Position numbers and translations under genes: made by a program | Notes under the pieces: model-generated | What the model was told of the DNA's origin: nothing | Database searches by the model: none | What the model saw: only the letters and a program-made list of their open reading frames with translations | Assembly (NCBI GenBank): GCA_001606155.1 | Contig: LODT01000006.1 | Coordinates: 310,001-374,000 of the forward strand | Length of the DNA: 64,000 nt | DNA from: Tieghemostelium lacteum | Taxonomy: Eukaryota > Evosea > Eumycetozoa > Dictyosteliales > Raperosteliaceae | Reading direction: 5' to 3' | In this document: positions 43,534 to 55,030 of the stretch, piece by piece | How the letters are laid out: each line of letters opens with the position of its first letter | Numbering within the stretch: the stretch's first letter is position 1

Positions 43534-45094
43534 TTATTGGGTTACTTGATTATTACTATTATAATATTCTTTAATAGTAGAAGCAAGTGATTTAAAATTA
43601 TTGGAATCTTCTGATTGTACCCAAGACATAAAATATAAAAGTTTTTTAGAAATTAATTTAAAAGTGTTTTTGTTGAGGGTATTGTTGGATTGCAATATAG
43701 ACTCGGAAAAGTTTTGGTATAGATGAGAGAGTGATGACAGTATATATTGCTTATTTTGAATAATTTTAATGAGATCTTGTATAGTTGAAAATGAAAATTG
43801 TAAATTTCCTTGATTTGGATGTGTTATAGATGTAGTGTGGGTCTGATCTAACAACATTTGTAATATTACTGAAACTGATTGTATTTGTTGAATTTTGGTA
43901 TCACTAGGTTTAAATGGTTTCAAAATTACTGATATTTCATAAGCTAAAGAACAACCCTCAATCAGTCCTTCCAAATCTTCGTTATTGTCTAAACTCCAAT
44001 CACCATTAAAACTTTTTAAAACAAAACAATAACAATATCTGTAATTAGGAGATAGAATGGTAAATTAGAATATTAAAATTAATAATGAAATTAGTTATAG
44101 GTCTATACTCACATTATATCAATTAAATGAAAAAATAGTGATTTTGAGGGTGGTAATGGTGATTTATAAATATCACTAAATGGTTGAATGTCATTGAATA
44201 TTGGTGGTATTTGGGTTTTAAATATTTGGTTTTTAGAACTATTTTCAGGTACTGTAGTCGGGGTATCTTTAATAGTAGTTTCATTTTCATTATTGACTTC
44301 TTGTATTAGAATTGGTGATTCTTCTTTCATAGGTTCATTCCACCAAGGTACCCAATCAGGTATAATATTTGATATGGTACCATCTTTAATTGACTGATGA
44401 AATTGTTCAATTTGATCTTTAGTCAATAAAGATAATATCTGTGATTCTGTCATTTCATCTATATTTAATTTAGATAAATCTACATTTGGTATATCTTCAG
44501 TTTCACTGTCATTATCGTCAATATCTAAATCACCATTCTCTTCTTGTTTCACTTTTTGAACAAAGTTTTCAAATTTCTCGTCTTCTTGATCATAGATTTC
44601 TTTCATTCTCTTTAGAAAATGATGTGAATCTTTTTCATCTACCTTATCTAAAGATTGTAGATTTTCAATAATCTGAGATTCTAGAAACTCAGTTGTACAT
44701 CTTTCATTATGATTCTTATAACAATTCAATGAACAATAAGATATAAAGCATCTTGGACATGAATATACACTAAATTGTTTAGAGCATCTATATAATTATA
44801 AAATGTTAGTTGCTAGGCAAAAAAATTCGGGAATAGGTCCTAACTAACATACATTTTACAAAGTTTATCTAAATCTTCATTCAAAGTATCTCTATTTACA
44901 TTATATTCAATTTCATCAGATTCTTCTTCTTGTTCTATATTGTCATCAGCTAAAACTTTTATTAAAACTTTCTTATGACTACTTATACCCAAAAGATTGG
45001 ATTTTGATTCATTAGTATTGTTATTATTCACAATATCTAAAATAAATGATGATTTTTTACTTTCTAAATGTTGTAAAGTTTTTTTGTTGTTCAT
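43534..45094 (-). CDS. znhit2: Zinc finger HIT domain protein 2 (ZNHIT2)
   Basis: Three exons (44853-45094, 44113-44787, 43534-44038) give 473 residues. The HIT-type zinc finger appears only after splicing: LCKICSKQFSVYSCPRC, then FISYCSLNCYKNHNERC, with C-x2-C, C-x2-C, C-x3-C and H/C ligands at about residues 79-110. An acidic region follows, then WVPWWNEP (matching the W-PWW block of ZNHIT2) and a helical C-terminus starting YCYCFVLKSFNGDW, as in family members (..NGDW). ZNHIT2 works with the R2TP/RUVBL1-RUVBL2 chaperone and in assembly of the U5 snRNP. The human protein is about 400 residues. Head-to-head with a coiled-coil gene, with 103 bp between starts. Confidence 0.88.
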
Positions 45095-45197
45095 CGGTTT
45101 GTTATGTTTTGTAGTTTCAAATTTTGTTTTTTTGATTTTGAATATTATTTCTTTTTTTCATTTCTAACGGTTAAAAATAACCATTATAATCGACAAT
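45095..45197. promoter_or_regulatory. 103-bp bidirectional promoter
   Basis: The only DNA between the divergent starts of znhit2 and the coiled-coil gene. It is T-rich on the plus strand with no distinct factor-binding motif. Both core promoters must lie in it or in the 5' coding parts. Confidence 0.4.
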
Positions 45198-46214
45198 ATG
45201 GATCACAATTCATATCCATCAAACCAAGATGATGAAATACAGATTGAAGATTTAGATGATATTGAACAAATAAAGGGACAATATAAATCAATATTATATA
45301 GGAATTCATTATTGGAACAAAACAATGAAACTATCAACAAAAATAATAGTTTACTTCTAAAAATGGTAAATGATTTAGAGACTAAAGCAAAGAACTCACA
45401 ACAAATGGTATTAGCACAACCCAATTATGTTCATTCGAATACTGAAAGGACTTCAGATATTATAAAGTTAATTAATATCAATAAGGAACTGGTATCCCAG
45501 AATACTGAGTTTTTGGATCGTATTAAAGAGTTGCAAAGTAGATTGGAAGAGTTATCATCACCATTAACAATGACAACACCATCACAGAGTCTCACCATGG
45601 TTCACAATGTTCGTTTGAAATCTGCTATTCAAGAGAAAGACAGTTTAGTAAAACAATTGGAATCTGAAAGAATTCAATCTAACCATTTGAGTAATCAACT
45701 TAGTACTCTCACTAGGGATGGGTATGTTGAATCACTTGAATTGAGTTCACAGGCTGCTCAAAATGAAATAACAACACTAAAAGATAAACTAGAAATAATG
45801 AATGAAAACCAACTTGAACTACAATTGAAATACGATAAATTGGAAAAGGATTTGCAAAGTGCTAACAATCAAAGACTCACTGACAAGTTAATATATGAAC
45901 ATAACTCATTGGAATATGAGAAAACTATATCAAAGTTAAAAGACGATATATCAGATTTAAAGATTTCGAATCTTACAAACCAACAATCTCAACTACATCT
46001 ACATCAACAATCTCCAAGCAAATCCAAACCAAGAATTTCATTATCAGATAGTAATAACTCACCATTGAATTATACAACACCACCACAATTCTCTTCTTCA
46101 AGAGTTATGAACACTACCAATACTGATTATACCAATGATTCATTTTATTCATCTAATATTCATCCTTATAATAGTAATAATAATAATAGCAGTAGTAGAT
46201 ATTCTAAGGGATAG
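45198..46214 (+). CDS. Coiled-coil protein, function unknown
   Basis: A single exon of 338 residues. An acidic start (DDEIQIEDLDDIEQI) leads into nearly continuous heptad-rich coiled coil from about residue 20 to 265 (e.g. LLLKMVNDLETKAKN, ELVSQNTEFLDRIKELQSRL, LQLKYDKLEKDLQSANNQRL), broken by a Ser/Thr/Pro stretch near 120. The last ~70 residues are Ser/Asn/Gln/Pro-rich and disordered. No catalytic motif, signal peptide or membrane segment. Could be a centrosomal, Golgi or cytoskeletal scaffold, but nothing in the sequence decides. Tail-to-tail with the JmjC gene, with 47 bp between stops. Confidence 0.7.
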   Translation: MDHNSYPSNQDDEIQIEDLDDIEQIKGQYKSILYRNSLLEQNNETINKNNSLLLKMVNDLETKAKNSQQMVLAQPNYVHSNTERTSDIIKLININKELVSQNTEFLDRIKELQSRLEELSSPLTMTTPSQSLTMVHNVRLKSAIQEKDSLVKQLESERIQSNHLSNQLSTLTRDGYVESLELSSQAAQNEITTLKDKLEIMNENQLELQLKYDKLEKDLQSANNQRLTDKLIYEHNSLEYEKTISKLKDDISDLKISNLTNQQSQLHLHQQSPSKSKPRISLSDSNNSPLNYTTPPQFSSSRVMNTTNTDYTNDSFYSSNIHPYNSNNNNSSSRYSKG

Positions 46215-46261
46215 GACCAATGATAATGCATTACCTCTCACCAAACCATATATGGTATAAT

Positions 46262-47696
46262 TTAATTCCACCAAAATGAAACGGAAAAACTACAACTCTT
46301 TGACTTTACAAAATGCCAATACTTGGGTGGAATGTATAACATTTCATTTTGTTTTACAATGGACTCAATATAGTTGGCCTCTTTAAATTTTGGAAATCTA
46401 TTCAGATCTGGATTTTCAATGTCAACCTGTAAATATATATAAATATAGTAAAAATATGTGTATTAGTACCCACTTGTGAAAACCAATAGTATAGATTTAA
46501 AATGATATGGTTTTTACCTGACTTGTATTAAAAAGTAACTTAGAATCATTGTGAGCATAGAGATACTCTGATTCATCTGAGGAATATAATCTAATATATT
46601 TCCTTCCAACCACTTGACAAAATAAATTATGTTTAGGATCGTAATGCAGTGGTGTAGTTGTACCTTTAGGTCCAAACCATGCATTAATTTCTATATCATC
46701 ATCATTGTTAGGATCATTTTCAGTTTGTAAAGATAATGTACAGTAGTCAGGTATTATAATATCAGATCTCAAAGCTGGTATTTGATTGAACAGTTGTGTT
46801 TGAGCTAGGTATCCAATAGGAGTGCTTTCATCAGTAGATGTAGATGTTTCATTGGACAGAATATACTTGTCAATAAAATCATCAAAATTTACTAGTTTTT
46901 GAGACCAATTTTCATCTAGATATGTTGAACCAATTTCAATTGGAACAGTTCTCATTCCAGCAATTTTTTTTAAATATGTAATATCATTCCATTTCTCCAA
47001 TGCGGACCAGTAATTTAATGCATTTTCAATGATAACAGGTACACCTTTTACCATATATTCATTATAGAATTCTTGTAAACTAGGAAGATATTTTAATCTT
47101 TTAATTTCATTTGAAAATGTAATATCACAATGACCACTATCTGCTGATATTATTTTTGAAATGTTATTCCTACTATTACTACTATTTATGTCAGAGTTAT
47201 GGTGGTGGTAATTCAAAAGTACTTCTATAAAACTATGAATTTTTAAACTAAATAATGGACCACCTAGTATCAGTGCATAGTCTAATGGTTTTAAAGAATC
47301 AGATATGCTCTGATGATTCAGTAACATGTTGATATAGGAATAGTGTATTGATGAAAATGAATAGATATCTCTCCACAATATAAGAGATGAATCTTTCCAA
47401 TTACCAATATGAATATATTCCCACATTAAATCTCTAAGTTGATCTAATATTTTAAATTGATTTTTTAATTGATCAACACTGACTTGTTGTTGTAGAGTAT
47501 TGTCATTACAATCATTCTGATTATGTAATACATGAAATTTTAATATCTCATCTATGAAACATTCAATATGATAACAATGTCTATCATCAACCAATTGTTT
47601 TTTTAAACCTTTTATAAATAGTAAATCATTACATTCTTGTATGATCTTATCTAGATTTTTAAATAACAAATCTCTTTCTTTGCATGTTGGCAACAT
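46262..47696 (-). CDS. kdm8: JmjC-domain dioxygenase of the JMJD5/KDM8 type
   Basis: Exons 46518-47696 and 46262-46426 (91-bp intron GTAAAA..TTACAG, phase 0) encode 447 residues; human JMJD5 is 416. The JmjC part follows JMJD5 in order: [107 protein letters not shown] and SFSVSFWWN. The Fe(II) ligands are His and Asp in LHYD (~350) and His in YWHF (~430); the Lys/Thr region that binds 2-oxoglutarate is also conserved. Such enzymes are 2-oxoglutarate oxygenases (arginine hydroxylase or peptidase activities are reported for JMJD5). The N-terminal ~200 residues are helical. The symbol follows the human name. Confidence 0.92.
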
Positions 47697-47744
47697 TGAA
47701 AATGAAATATTAAAAAAAAAAAAAAAAATATATATATATATTCT

Positions 47745-49830
47745 TTATTTACAAGTTGGTATGAGATCATCATTATCTAAAGACTCAAATATCTTTGGAT
47801 AGAGTTTAGCTTCATTGTCTAATTGTTTTTTAATTATTTTTTGAATATTATGTAAATTATGATTATATTGAATCTCTGAAATCAGAGGTATGGAGTTATA
47901 CTTTGTATCTAATTCTTTAGCTTTCTGCATTGTTTCATAAGCCAATTCATAGTTTTTATTCGCCAGATGAGCTTTAGATATCCAATAGTAAGCTTTTGCA
48001 GAATCATAAAATCTCAAAGACTGTTTGAGATAGGTAAGTGATCTATCCCAACGTGAGATTTTTGAATAACATATTGCAGTATTAATATTCATTGACACTG
48101 ACAAATCTTGAAATTTAGTCCATTCATCTTCCGAAATGGTGCTATTAAATATAGCAGGATCACAATATTCCAGTGATTTTCTATATAAATTCAGTGCATT
48201 TTTAATCTTGTTCTTTTTAAACAATTCCAAACCTTCTTGTTTAGCACTCTCTATTAATTGTAAACGTTTAGATATAGACATTACCGCCAACTCAGCAGTC
48301 GATGGTTTCTTTCTAATTGATATTTGTTTCAGTTCCAAATATAAAAATAAATCAATTTTTGGAGGTATCAATGGAGGTGAACCATGCTCCCCATAAGCAT
48401 ATTTAGAATTACATCTAATCAAACATATATCACCTTCTTTCATTGAACACAATCCCATTTTTACACCTTGAATTGCATCCAATTGTGATATTAAAGTACT
48501 TGATAGTTTACAATCTTGAATAATTGCAACTCCATTTGGAAGATATATACTATACTGACCTGTAACTGCACTGAATATATCTGGAGATTTTGAATCTTCA
48601 GATATACTCTCATATATCATATGTTTTACCAGTAACTTATCATCAGTTAAGTAATAGACCTTATGATCTTTCTTTAGTTTATATTTACCAAATATATCAA
48701 TATCCTCAACATCTATACTTGAGGTATTGGTATTCGTATCGGTATTATTAATATTCTTAGTTTCATCTACAGTATTGTTTAATTGTGATTTTGAAGAAAG
48801 AGTATATGCTGGCTTGGCAGCATAGAGAGCTTCCCTTTCAACTTTAAAATCCACTTTAGTTTTATAGAATGGGGTGATATCCATTTCATCACCAAAAAGT
48901 ATATGATTTTGTCTAATTACATAATATTGTAATATTCTATGACATAAATCCTGTAAAGCTTTCTTTTGTTGTGTACATATCTTTGAGTAAATGACTAAAT
49001 CTGTTCCTGTAATATGATAGTAATTGGCAAATGGTCCACTGGGATATAATACTTCTGTACCTGTAGGTTCAAATGATCCCAAATGTATTTCATTTAGAAT
49101 AGCCAAAGGTGATTTATTCTTATATATCCAAACCTTTAAATCATCATTTAATTAATCTAGATTAGATATAAAACCATAAACTAACTTTTTAAACTATAAA
49201 AATACATACATCCTTATATTGAAATTTTGATTTATGAAGAATAGTTTGAACAATATCTTTACTAGATTCTAAACTATTCTCATAATCAAATACAGTAAAA
49301 TCAGGTAATGTATAAAATTGATAGAATCTTCTATATTCTTCTAATGTAATATCAACAGATGTTGTTGAACCATCTTCAATATTAGGTTTAAATCTAACAA
49401 ATAGTGCATTTCTATAGATTATCCTTTGTCTGGTTCTAGATATAATTTTAGTTGCTCTCTTATTCTTTAGCTTTTCTTTCTCTTCATCTGGTAGTGATTT
49501 GATTTGATACATTGTAAATGCAATCATTGTAGGATCTTTTTTAGATAGATATTCTTTTAGTGGTGAATCATTATAACTCAGATAATTTGACATACTAAAT
49601 TATTAATTATTAATAATAATTCTCACAAATACTGTAAATATAATTAAATCGTCTTCATACCTCTGAATCTCTTCCATTCCATAGGGTATTTTAATTTCAT
49701 ATTCTTCAATAGAGTCATCATATGGAATGAATATTGCTGTATAATATCTTTGTTGTTCAACAGTAGTAGAACTACTATTAGTATCTATTGCAATAGGTGG
49801 ATTATCTGTTATTTGGTCACTCTCCGACAT
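47745..49830 (-). CDS. FKBP-like and TPR protein with a novel N-terminal region
   Basis: Exons 49661-49830, 49210-49594 and 47745-49133 (66- and 76-bp introns) give 647 residues. Residues ~1-190 match no family I recognise (YYTAIFIPYDDSIEEYEIKI..). Around residues 340-460 an FKBP-like domain ends with the typical MKEGDICLIRCNSKYAYGE.GSPPLIPP block. The region that in FKBP12 holds Tyr26, Phe36 and Asp37 is much shortened, and the floor tryptophan (GWEEG) is replaced (GVKMG), so prolyl isomerase activity is unlikely. TPR helices follow (~470-620): AKQEGLELFKKNKIKNALNL, NINTAICYSKISRWDRSLTY and AYYWISKAHLANKNYELAYE. FKBP-TPR proteins typically bind Hsp90 C-termini. The upstream two frames join in phase, supporting one gene. 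Confidence 0.75.
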
Positions 49831-49946
49831 TTTAATTCGAAAAATGATTCACTTTATTTTTTTTTTTACAATGTTCATATGCACAACAACACATCTAAAC
49901 CAAATTAAAAGAAAAAAAAATTATATATATTATATTTATTATAATA

Positions 49947-52082
49947 TTATATGAATAGATTAAAAATGAAAATGAAAATGAAAATATAAATATTCAATAG
50001 TGATGGGATTAATCTTAAAGATCTATTGGATAACCTTGAACTCTTTTTCAAAGGACGATCAGCAAATTTAATTGCATTAATTCTACCTATATGAAGTTTA
50101 CCTTGATACTGGTCATTGTCAGTCGACAATATGATGGCATTGATTTCCTCATTATTGTTTACAGATAAATCAAACCAAGGAATAACTAAATCCACCCATT
50201 TATTATTGGGAAATTCTCCACCGAGGAAATTTGATAAGGTAATGGGAAGATAATCAATTTGATTGACTTGTACATTCAGTAGCATTCTAGGTTCAACTTG
50301 TTCAGTTTGATGCATATCGTCTGATGCCTCTCCATTTGGGAACTGATATTCAACATTCGGTATATACATTACCGATATTAACAAACCATCGTATTCCGTT
50401 GTTGACAATGTACCATTTTCAAAAGACATTATCATATTATTTGGTTTTTTAACATACCAAAGAATGGTATTACTTCTAGAGTTACTAGATGATCTGTACA
50501 GTTCTTGCTTCGATTTAAAATCTACACCGGTACTATAGTTCCCATTAGCACCGTTTTTCAAACGTCCACTTTCATAGTAACTAATAGATTTCTCTCTATT
50601 AAGACAAACAGTACCATTACTGAAATGGACATCATCAACATAAACCATACCAAGATATGCTGAATACGTCTCGGCAAATGAAAATCCTACTAGATACTTT
50701 GTACCAGTTTTGTAACTTATAGATCTCAATGGTAACACTACACGTTTCCATTCATCCTTTTTAATGCCACCTCTAATATAGTTACCCAAATTAATGTTTC
50801 CAACTATAGTTCTATTAAGACCTATCATATTGATTACAATCTGTTGACCTCCAATCTTACCACCGTTAATCCAAAACACGAGATACTTGTGCTTCCAAAT
50901 TGTGAATTGTTTACGACTGTGGAAATAAATCATGGTTCTCTCTTTAATATCAAATGCCAGACCATTCTCACCGTTTTTTCTAGCTTCTGGTGTTATTCTA
51001 ATGAGTGTCTGTGATTTGTCTTCCCAAGGTTTAACAAAACTATCATTGAATACAAATTCAGGTCTTGAATATGTGCAACGATCTTTGTTGAATAAAAGTG
51101 GGTTGGGGGTCCAATGGTAAGGCTCTTGAGTTGGTTGAATGGTTTTATTAGTACATGGAGCTGCTGCATAGGAGATTGAGTGGATATAGGCTATAGCAGG
51201 TAGCTGTTTGTTACTAATGGCATGGTCAAGAGTAGGGTCATTATATATTGAAGTGTACATTCTTAGAGGTGGTGATGGGAGGATACTGTCCTGTTCCCAA
51301 TCTTGTTTGTATTGGCCTAAAAGTACACCATTAATGTACCAACTAATTTTGAATTCGGTAAGATTAAAGGTCAGAGTCAAGAATTTATTAGCATCAAATG
51401 AAATTGAAGTTTGGTTTTGGTATTGATAACGTTCGGAATAGCATCCAAAATAGATCATACTGGAATTGGAGTTAAAACGAAAGTAAACCTCTGACAATAA
51501 TCTTCCAGGAAGGTTATTAGATGCATAACAACTTGTTATTACACCTGGTGTTTGTGATGGTTTTACTGTAAATGTATAGGCACCATATCCAAGGTCATTA
51601 GAAGTCGAAGCTTCAGCACAACGGTAATCGTAATTGTTACAATTATTTGGACAACCTTGTCTGTCAAGTAACAGTTTCATTACTGCTTTTCCACCTTCTA
51701 CAAAATAACTTAGAGAATTATTTATATTAAGACCACATAAATAGGGTGTGTACAATAATGAACGTGGTATAGCTCCGAATGCTGAATTTGAACCTGTCAT
51801 TGTTAAATTGAAACTTGAAGGACAGAATCGAGGTAGATTATCAGTAGTATCATCTCCTCCATCTCCATAGAGTCCTTCACCACCCTCTATTACTGATTCT
51901 GTACTATCTGCATATTCAAATGACTCCTCATCATCTATACTATCTTCAGATGCTTCATGGCTATGTTGTTTAGCAGTAGGTATTTTATCTAGAGTTGCAC
52001 CATCTGCCTGTATTGTACTATTACAAAATTTTCCACTAATTATTAAAAATAAAAATACAATAATAAAGGTTTTTGATAACAT
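49947..52082 (-). CDS. Secreted GH16-like/carbohydrate-binding-like glycoprotein, array member 1
   Basis: A single exon of 711 residues. Signal peptide MLSKTFIIVFLFLIISGKFC, then an acidic Asp/Glu/Ser/Gly segment to about residue 85. Residues ~88-310 form a lectin-like module with a conserved cysteine block (RQGCPNNCNNYDYRCAEA), GYGAYTFTVKPSQTPGVITS and TFNLTEFKISWYINGVLLG, which parallels GH16 CRH-type glucanases (YG.vevvMKA..GiVSS; W.vDG). Where GH16 has E-I-D-W-E it reads SEVYFRF. Two more beta-rich modules follow (~325-500 and ~505-680), each with a YVDDVHFSNG- or HIGRIN-type strand and W..vvlPl. The C-terminus is hydrophobic (IYIFIFIFIFNLFI), a GPI or membrane anchor. Many N-x-S/T sequons. 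Last gene of a four-member minus-strand array. Confidence 0.8.
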   Translation of the reverse strand: MLSKTFIIVFLFLIISGKFCNSTIQADGATLDKIPTAKQHSHEASEDSIDDEESFEYADSTESVIEGGEGLYGDGGDDTTDNLPRFCPSSFNLTMTGSNSAFGAIPRSLLYTPYLCGLNINNSLSYFVEGGKAVMKLLLDRQGCPNNCNNYDYRCAEASTSNDLGYGAYTFTVKPSQTPGVITSCYASNNLPGRLLSEVYFRFNSNSSMIYFGCYSERYQYQNQTSISFDANKFLTLTFNLTEFKISWYINGVLLGQYKQDWEQDSILPSPPLRMYTSIYNDPTLDHAISNKQLPAIAYIHSISYAAAPCTNKTIQPTQEPYHWTPNPLLFNKDRCTYSRPEFVFNDSFVKPWEDKSQTLIRITPEARKNGENGLAFDIKERTMIYFHSRKQFTIWKHKYLVFWINGGKIGGQQIVINMIGLNRTIVGNINLGNYIRGGIKKDEWKRVVLPLRSISYKTGTKYLVGFSFAETYSAYLGMVYVDDVHFSNGTVCLNREKSISYYESGRLKNGANGNYSTGVDFKSKQELYRSSSNSRSNTILWYVKKPNNMIMSFENGTLSTTEYDGLLISVMYIPNVEYQFPNGEASDDMHQTEQVEPRMLLNVQVNQIDYLPITLSNFLGGEFPNNKWVDLVIPWFDLSVNNNEEINAIILSTDNDQYQGKLHIGRINAIKFADRPLKKSSRLSNRSLRLIPSLLNIYIFIFIFIFNLFI

Positions 52083-52412
52083 CCTATCAATTCAAATAAA
52101 TTAATACTCATTATAAATTGTAAAATTAAAGAGATATATATTTATAGGTTACCTTTAGAAAGTTTTATAAATTCGAATTTATAAAATATAGAATGAATTA
52201 AAAATAATAATAGATTTACATTCTTATTTCTTTATAATATTGTTTACCACATTTATTTCTTTTAATTTTTCAATTATTTCTAAAGAATTGTGGAATAGTG
52301 GGTCTATGAAATAAAATGGGGGTGTTAAGTCAGTAGAAAATGATAAAAAAGGAAAATTTTTAATTTTAGGTGGGTGAGTTAAAATAGATATCTACATTTG
52401 ATAATGTTTATT
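52083..52412. other. Intergenic spacer between array members 1 and 2
   Basis: About 330 bp, A/T-rich, holding the promoter of member 1. Two GT-rich boxes, ATGGGGGTGTTAAG (~52317) and GGTGGGTGAGTTAAAA (~52369), resemble the cluster at 18014. No gene seen. Confidence 0.45.
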
Positions 52413-54605
52413 TTAAGAAATGAGTAGTAAAATTATACATAATAATAATATTAAATTAAAATTGATTGAATTTATAAAAGGTATTGAGAATGAGGTTTCT
52501 TTTGGGGGATCAGCATATTTTACAGCTTCTATTCTACCAAAATAGAATACACCAGTATATTGTTGAATTTCAGAATAGAATTGAATAGCATTGATTTCCT
52601 GACCATCACCACATGATAAGTCACTGAATGGAATGGTTAAATCAAGCCATGTACCATTTGGAAACTTTCCACCTACATATTCAGACAAACCAATAGCTAA
52701 ATAAGGCTGTTGATCAATTTGAACTGCCAATAGTGATTTAGGTTCATATGGTGATAGTGCATCCTCTGGATAATAGGATGGTTCTCTGGATGGTTGGAAT
52801 AATACAGATACACGAATTGCTTCATGTTGATTAGTATTTATAGTCCCATTTTCAAAACTAATGACTAATTTGTTGGCTTCTGAGACTCTCCATTCAATGG
52901 TTTTGAATTGTTTATCTGCAACTTGTATTCTTTCACCAGTACTTTGAATATCTACACTACCAATACTATAATTACTGTTAGCACCATTGACTAATTTACC
53001 TTTTTGATAGTACATTATAGATTGGGTTTCATCGACACAATTGGTACCATTACTTAGATAGATATCATCAATGTACACTTGACCGAGATAGGTAGAGTAG
53101 ATATTCTTAAACACAAAACCAGTCAGATACTCAACATCTTTGACTAACAATTTCATCTTGTGTAATGGTAATATAACTTTATACCAACGATTCATTCTAA
53201 CTCCACCACCTATATAGTCATTTAATGAGAATGATCCTACCACTGTATTATTATTACCATTAACTAACCCAGTAACGGATATCAACATATCACAATGAGG
53301 TGTATCACCAGCATTAAACCAAAATGTAAGATATTTGTGTTGTTTAACTGACCATCCAACAGTGCTTTGGAAGAATATAGTAGTATCACCAGCTAAATCA
53401 AATCTAATTGAAGTAAGTCCATTTTTAACTAACTCCTCAGCATCCATTTGGCGCATAGATAATGATTTGTCAGTCCAGTCAGTGGATAGAGTGTCATTGT
53501 AAATCCATTGGATTCTAGTATAGGTACAATTACTCATGAAATACCATAAAGGTGACTTGGGATCCCAGTCAAAGAGTGGACCTTGGCCTTCTTTGCAATG
53601 TGTACTGGTTTGATAGGACATGGCTTTAACCTCAGATTGTACTGGAAGTTTATTTGGATCTACACGTGCAGTCTCATCATTGAAAATTGCAGAATTGAAA
53701 TGGTAAGGTGGTTTAGGTACAGAGTTCATTGTAACTTCATCAACTTTTTGTGAATTGACAATATACTCAATACTATGATTAGTTAGAATTATAGTATAGT
53801 TATTGAATTCATAATTGTTAGGAAGTCCATGAGTTTTTGTAATTTTATCATAACCGTATTGAACTTTACTTCCAAAGATTCTAAAGAATATTTCAGAATG
53901 TTGATTTTTTACAAAACAACTGGTTACTACAGCTGATAGATTACTATGTTTAATTAGGCATGAATAAGTACCATAAGAAGACTCCATTGTAGACTGAATT
54001 TGTGAACAACTATAGTCCAATGAATTACAATTTCCTGGACACCCTGTATGATCAATGGACAATGAAAGTGTATCCTCACCAAACTTAACTAAATCCTCAG
54101 ACAACATACATTTTCTATAACCATAAGTGTCATCCAATGATTTAAATACCATAGTTTCAGTATCATTTTTCATTTCTTGTCTATAACTTCTATAACATTT
54201 AGTATTAGATGAAGATGTTGGTGATATTGTACTCTTTGGTATTGATGTGTTTTCCTTTAAAATTTCAGAATTACTAGATGATTCTACGGAATCTTGTTGT
54301 TGCTGTTGTTGTTGTGGTGGTTTAGGGGTTGAAGTTGGTTTATTGGTACTACTACTATGTGGAGTTGGTGTAGGTTTCATAGTAGGTTTTGGTTTATTGG
54401 TGAGATATGGTTTCAAAGTCTCTGGAATAATTTTTGGTAAGGTATCACCAACTTCCTCTGAAATATCATTTGCAATTGGTTTTAATGTCTCTGGTATAAA
54501 TGGTTTTAATGATTCTCCTATAGATTCCAAAGGACCATTCTGTAATTCACCATTTATAATACCCAATAATAAAAGTAGAAATACCATCGAATATATTCTC
54601 TTCAT
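52413..54605 (-). CDS. Secreted GH16-like/carbohydrate-binding-like glycoprotein, array member 2
   Basis: A single exon of 730 residues with signal peptide (MKRIYSMVFLLLLLGIINGE). Residues ~25-75 contain repeated ETLKP motifs (PFIPETLKPIANDISEEVGD and a second copy), and residues ~70-145 are a Pro/Thr/Lys/Ser/Gln linker likely to be O-glycosylated. The lectin-like module keeps the HTGCPGNCNSLDYSCSQI block and YGTYSCLIKHSN..VVTSC. The GH16 catalytic position reads HSEIFFRIFG. The two C-terminal modules are homologous to those of the other members (YIDDIYLSNGTNC, YFGRIEAVKYADPP). It ends in a hydrophobic tail (FNLILLLCIILLLIS). It is the most divergent of the four at the N-terminus, lacking the usual YSPY-CGL block (YGYRKCML instead). 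Confidence 0.8.
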   Translation of the reverse strand: MKRIYSMVFLLLLLGIINGELQNGPLESIGESLKPFIPETLKPIANDISEEVGDTLPKIIPETLKPYLTNKPKPTMKPTPTPHSSSTNKPTSTPKPPQQQQQQQDSVESSSNSEILKENTSIPKSTISPTSSSNTKCYRSYRQEMKNDTETMVFKSLDDTYGYRKCMLSEDLVKFGEDTLSLSIDHTGCPGNCNSLDYSCSQIQSTMESSYGTYSCLIKHSNLSAVVTSCFVKNQHSEIFFRIFGSKVQYGYDKITKTHGLPNNYEFNNYTIILTNHSIEYIVNSQKVDEVTMNSVPKPPYHFNSAIFNDETARVDPNKLPVQSEVKAMSYQTSTHCKEGQGPLFDWDPKSPLWYFMSNCTYTRIQWIYNDTLSTDWTDKSLSMRQMDAEELVKNGLTSIRFDLAGDTTIFFQSTVGWSVKQHKYLTFWFNAGDTPHCDMLISVTGLVNGNNNTVVGSFSLNDYIGGGVRMNRWYKVILPLHKMKLLVKDVEYLTGFVFKNIYSTYLGQVYIDDIYLSNGTNCVDETQSIMYYQKGKLVNGANSNYSIGSVDIQSTGERIQVADKQFKTIEWRVSEANKLVISFENGTINTNQHEAIRVSVLFQPSREPSYYPEDALSPYEPKSLLAVQIDQQPYLAIGLSEYVGGKFPNGTWLDLTIPFSDLSCGDGQEINAIQFYSEIQQYTGVFYFGRIEAVKYADPPKETSFSIPFINSINFNLILLLCIILLLIS

Positions 54606-55030
54606 TCTGTTACTTTAAACTATATTATATTTAAATAATTATAGCTGAAACTATAAAAGTATGACAACAATGGACTTCTATTTAATTTTCATTATTACCA
54701 CACATTTTTCAAAGATTTTTTAATTATATTTTTCCTTAACCCCCTTTTTTAAACACTTTTCAAAGAGTGGTTCCGCATAGACAGTGTGTCATTTGAATTA
54801 AGTAATAAAAAAATATGAATTTTAGATAATTATCTTAGAGAAGGTTTTGTACATTATAATTTTTTTAATTCAATATTTTTTAAAGAAAATCAAAAACAAT
54901 TAAGATGTTTTGATACCCAACATACTTTCAACTGTATTTTGGCTTAAAAAATCAAATAGAAACTCATTAAATAAATAAATATAAACTAAAATATATGGTT
55001 ATTAATTTCGTTTTTAATTAAATTTTGTTG
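54606..55030. other. Intergenic spacer between array members 2 and 3
   Basis: About 425 bp, A/T-rich. It contains ACCACACATTTTTC (~54696), an oligo-C/T stretch (AACCCCCTTTTTT, ~54738) and AGTGGTTCCGCATAGAC (~54765) upstream of member 2. These are short and of uncertain meaning. No gene seen. Confidence 0.4.
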
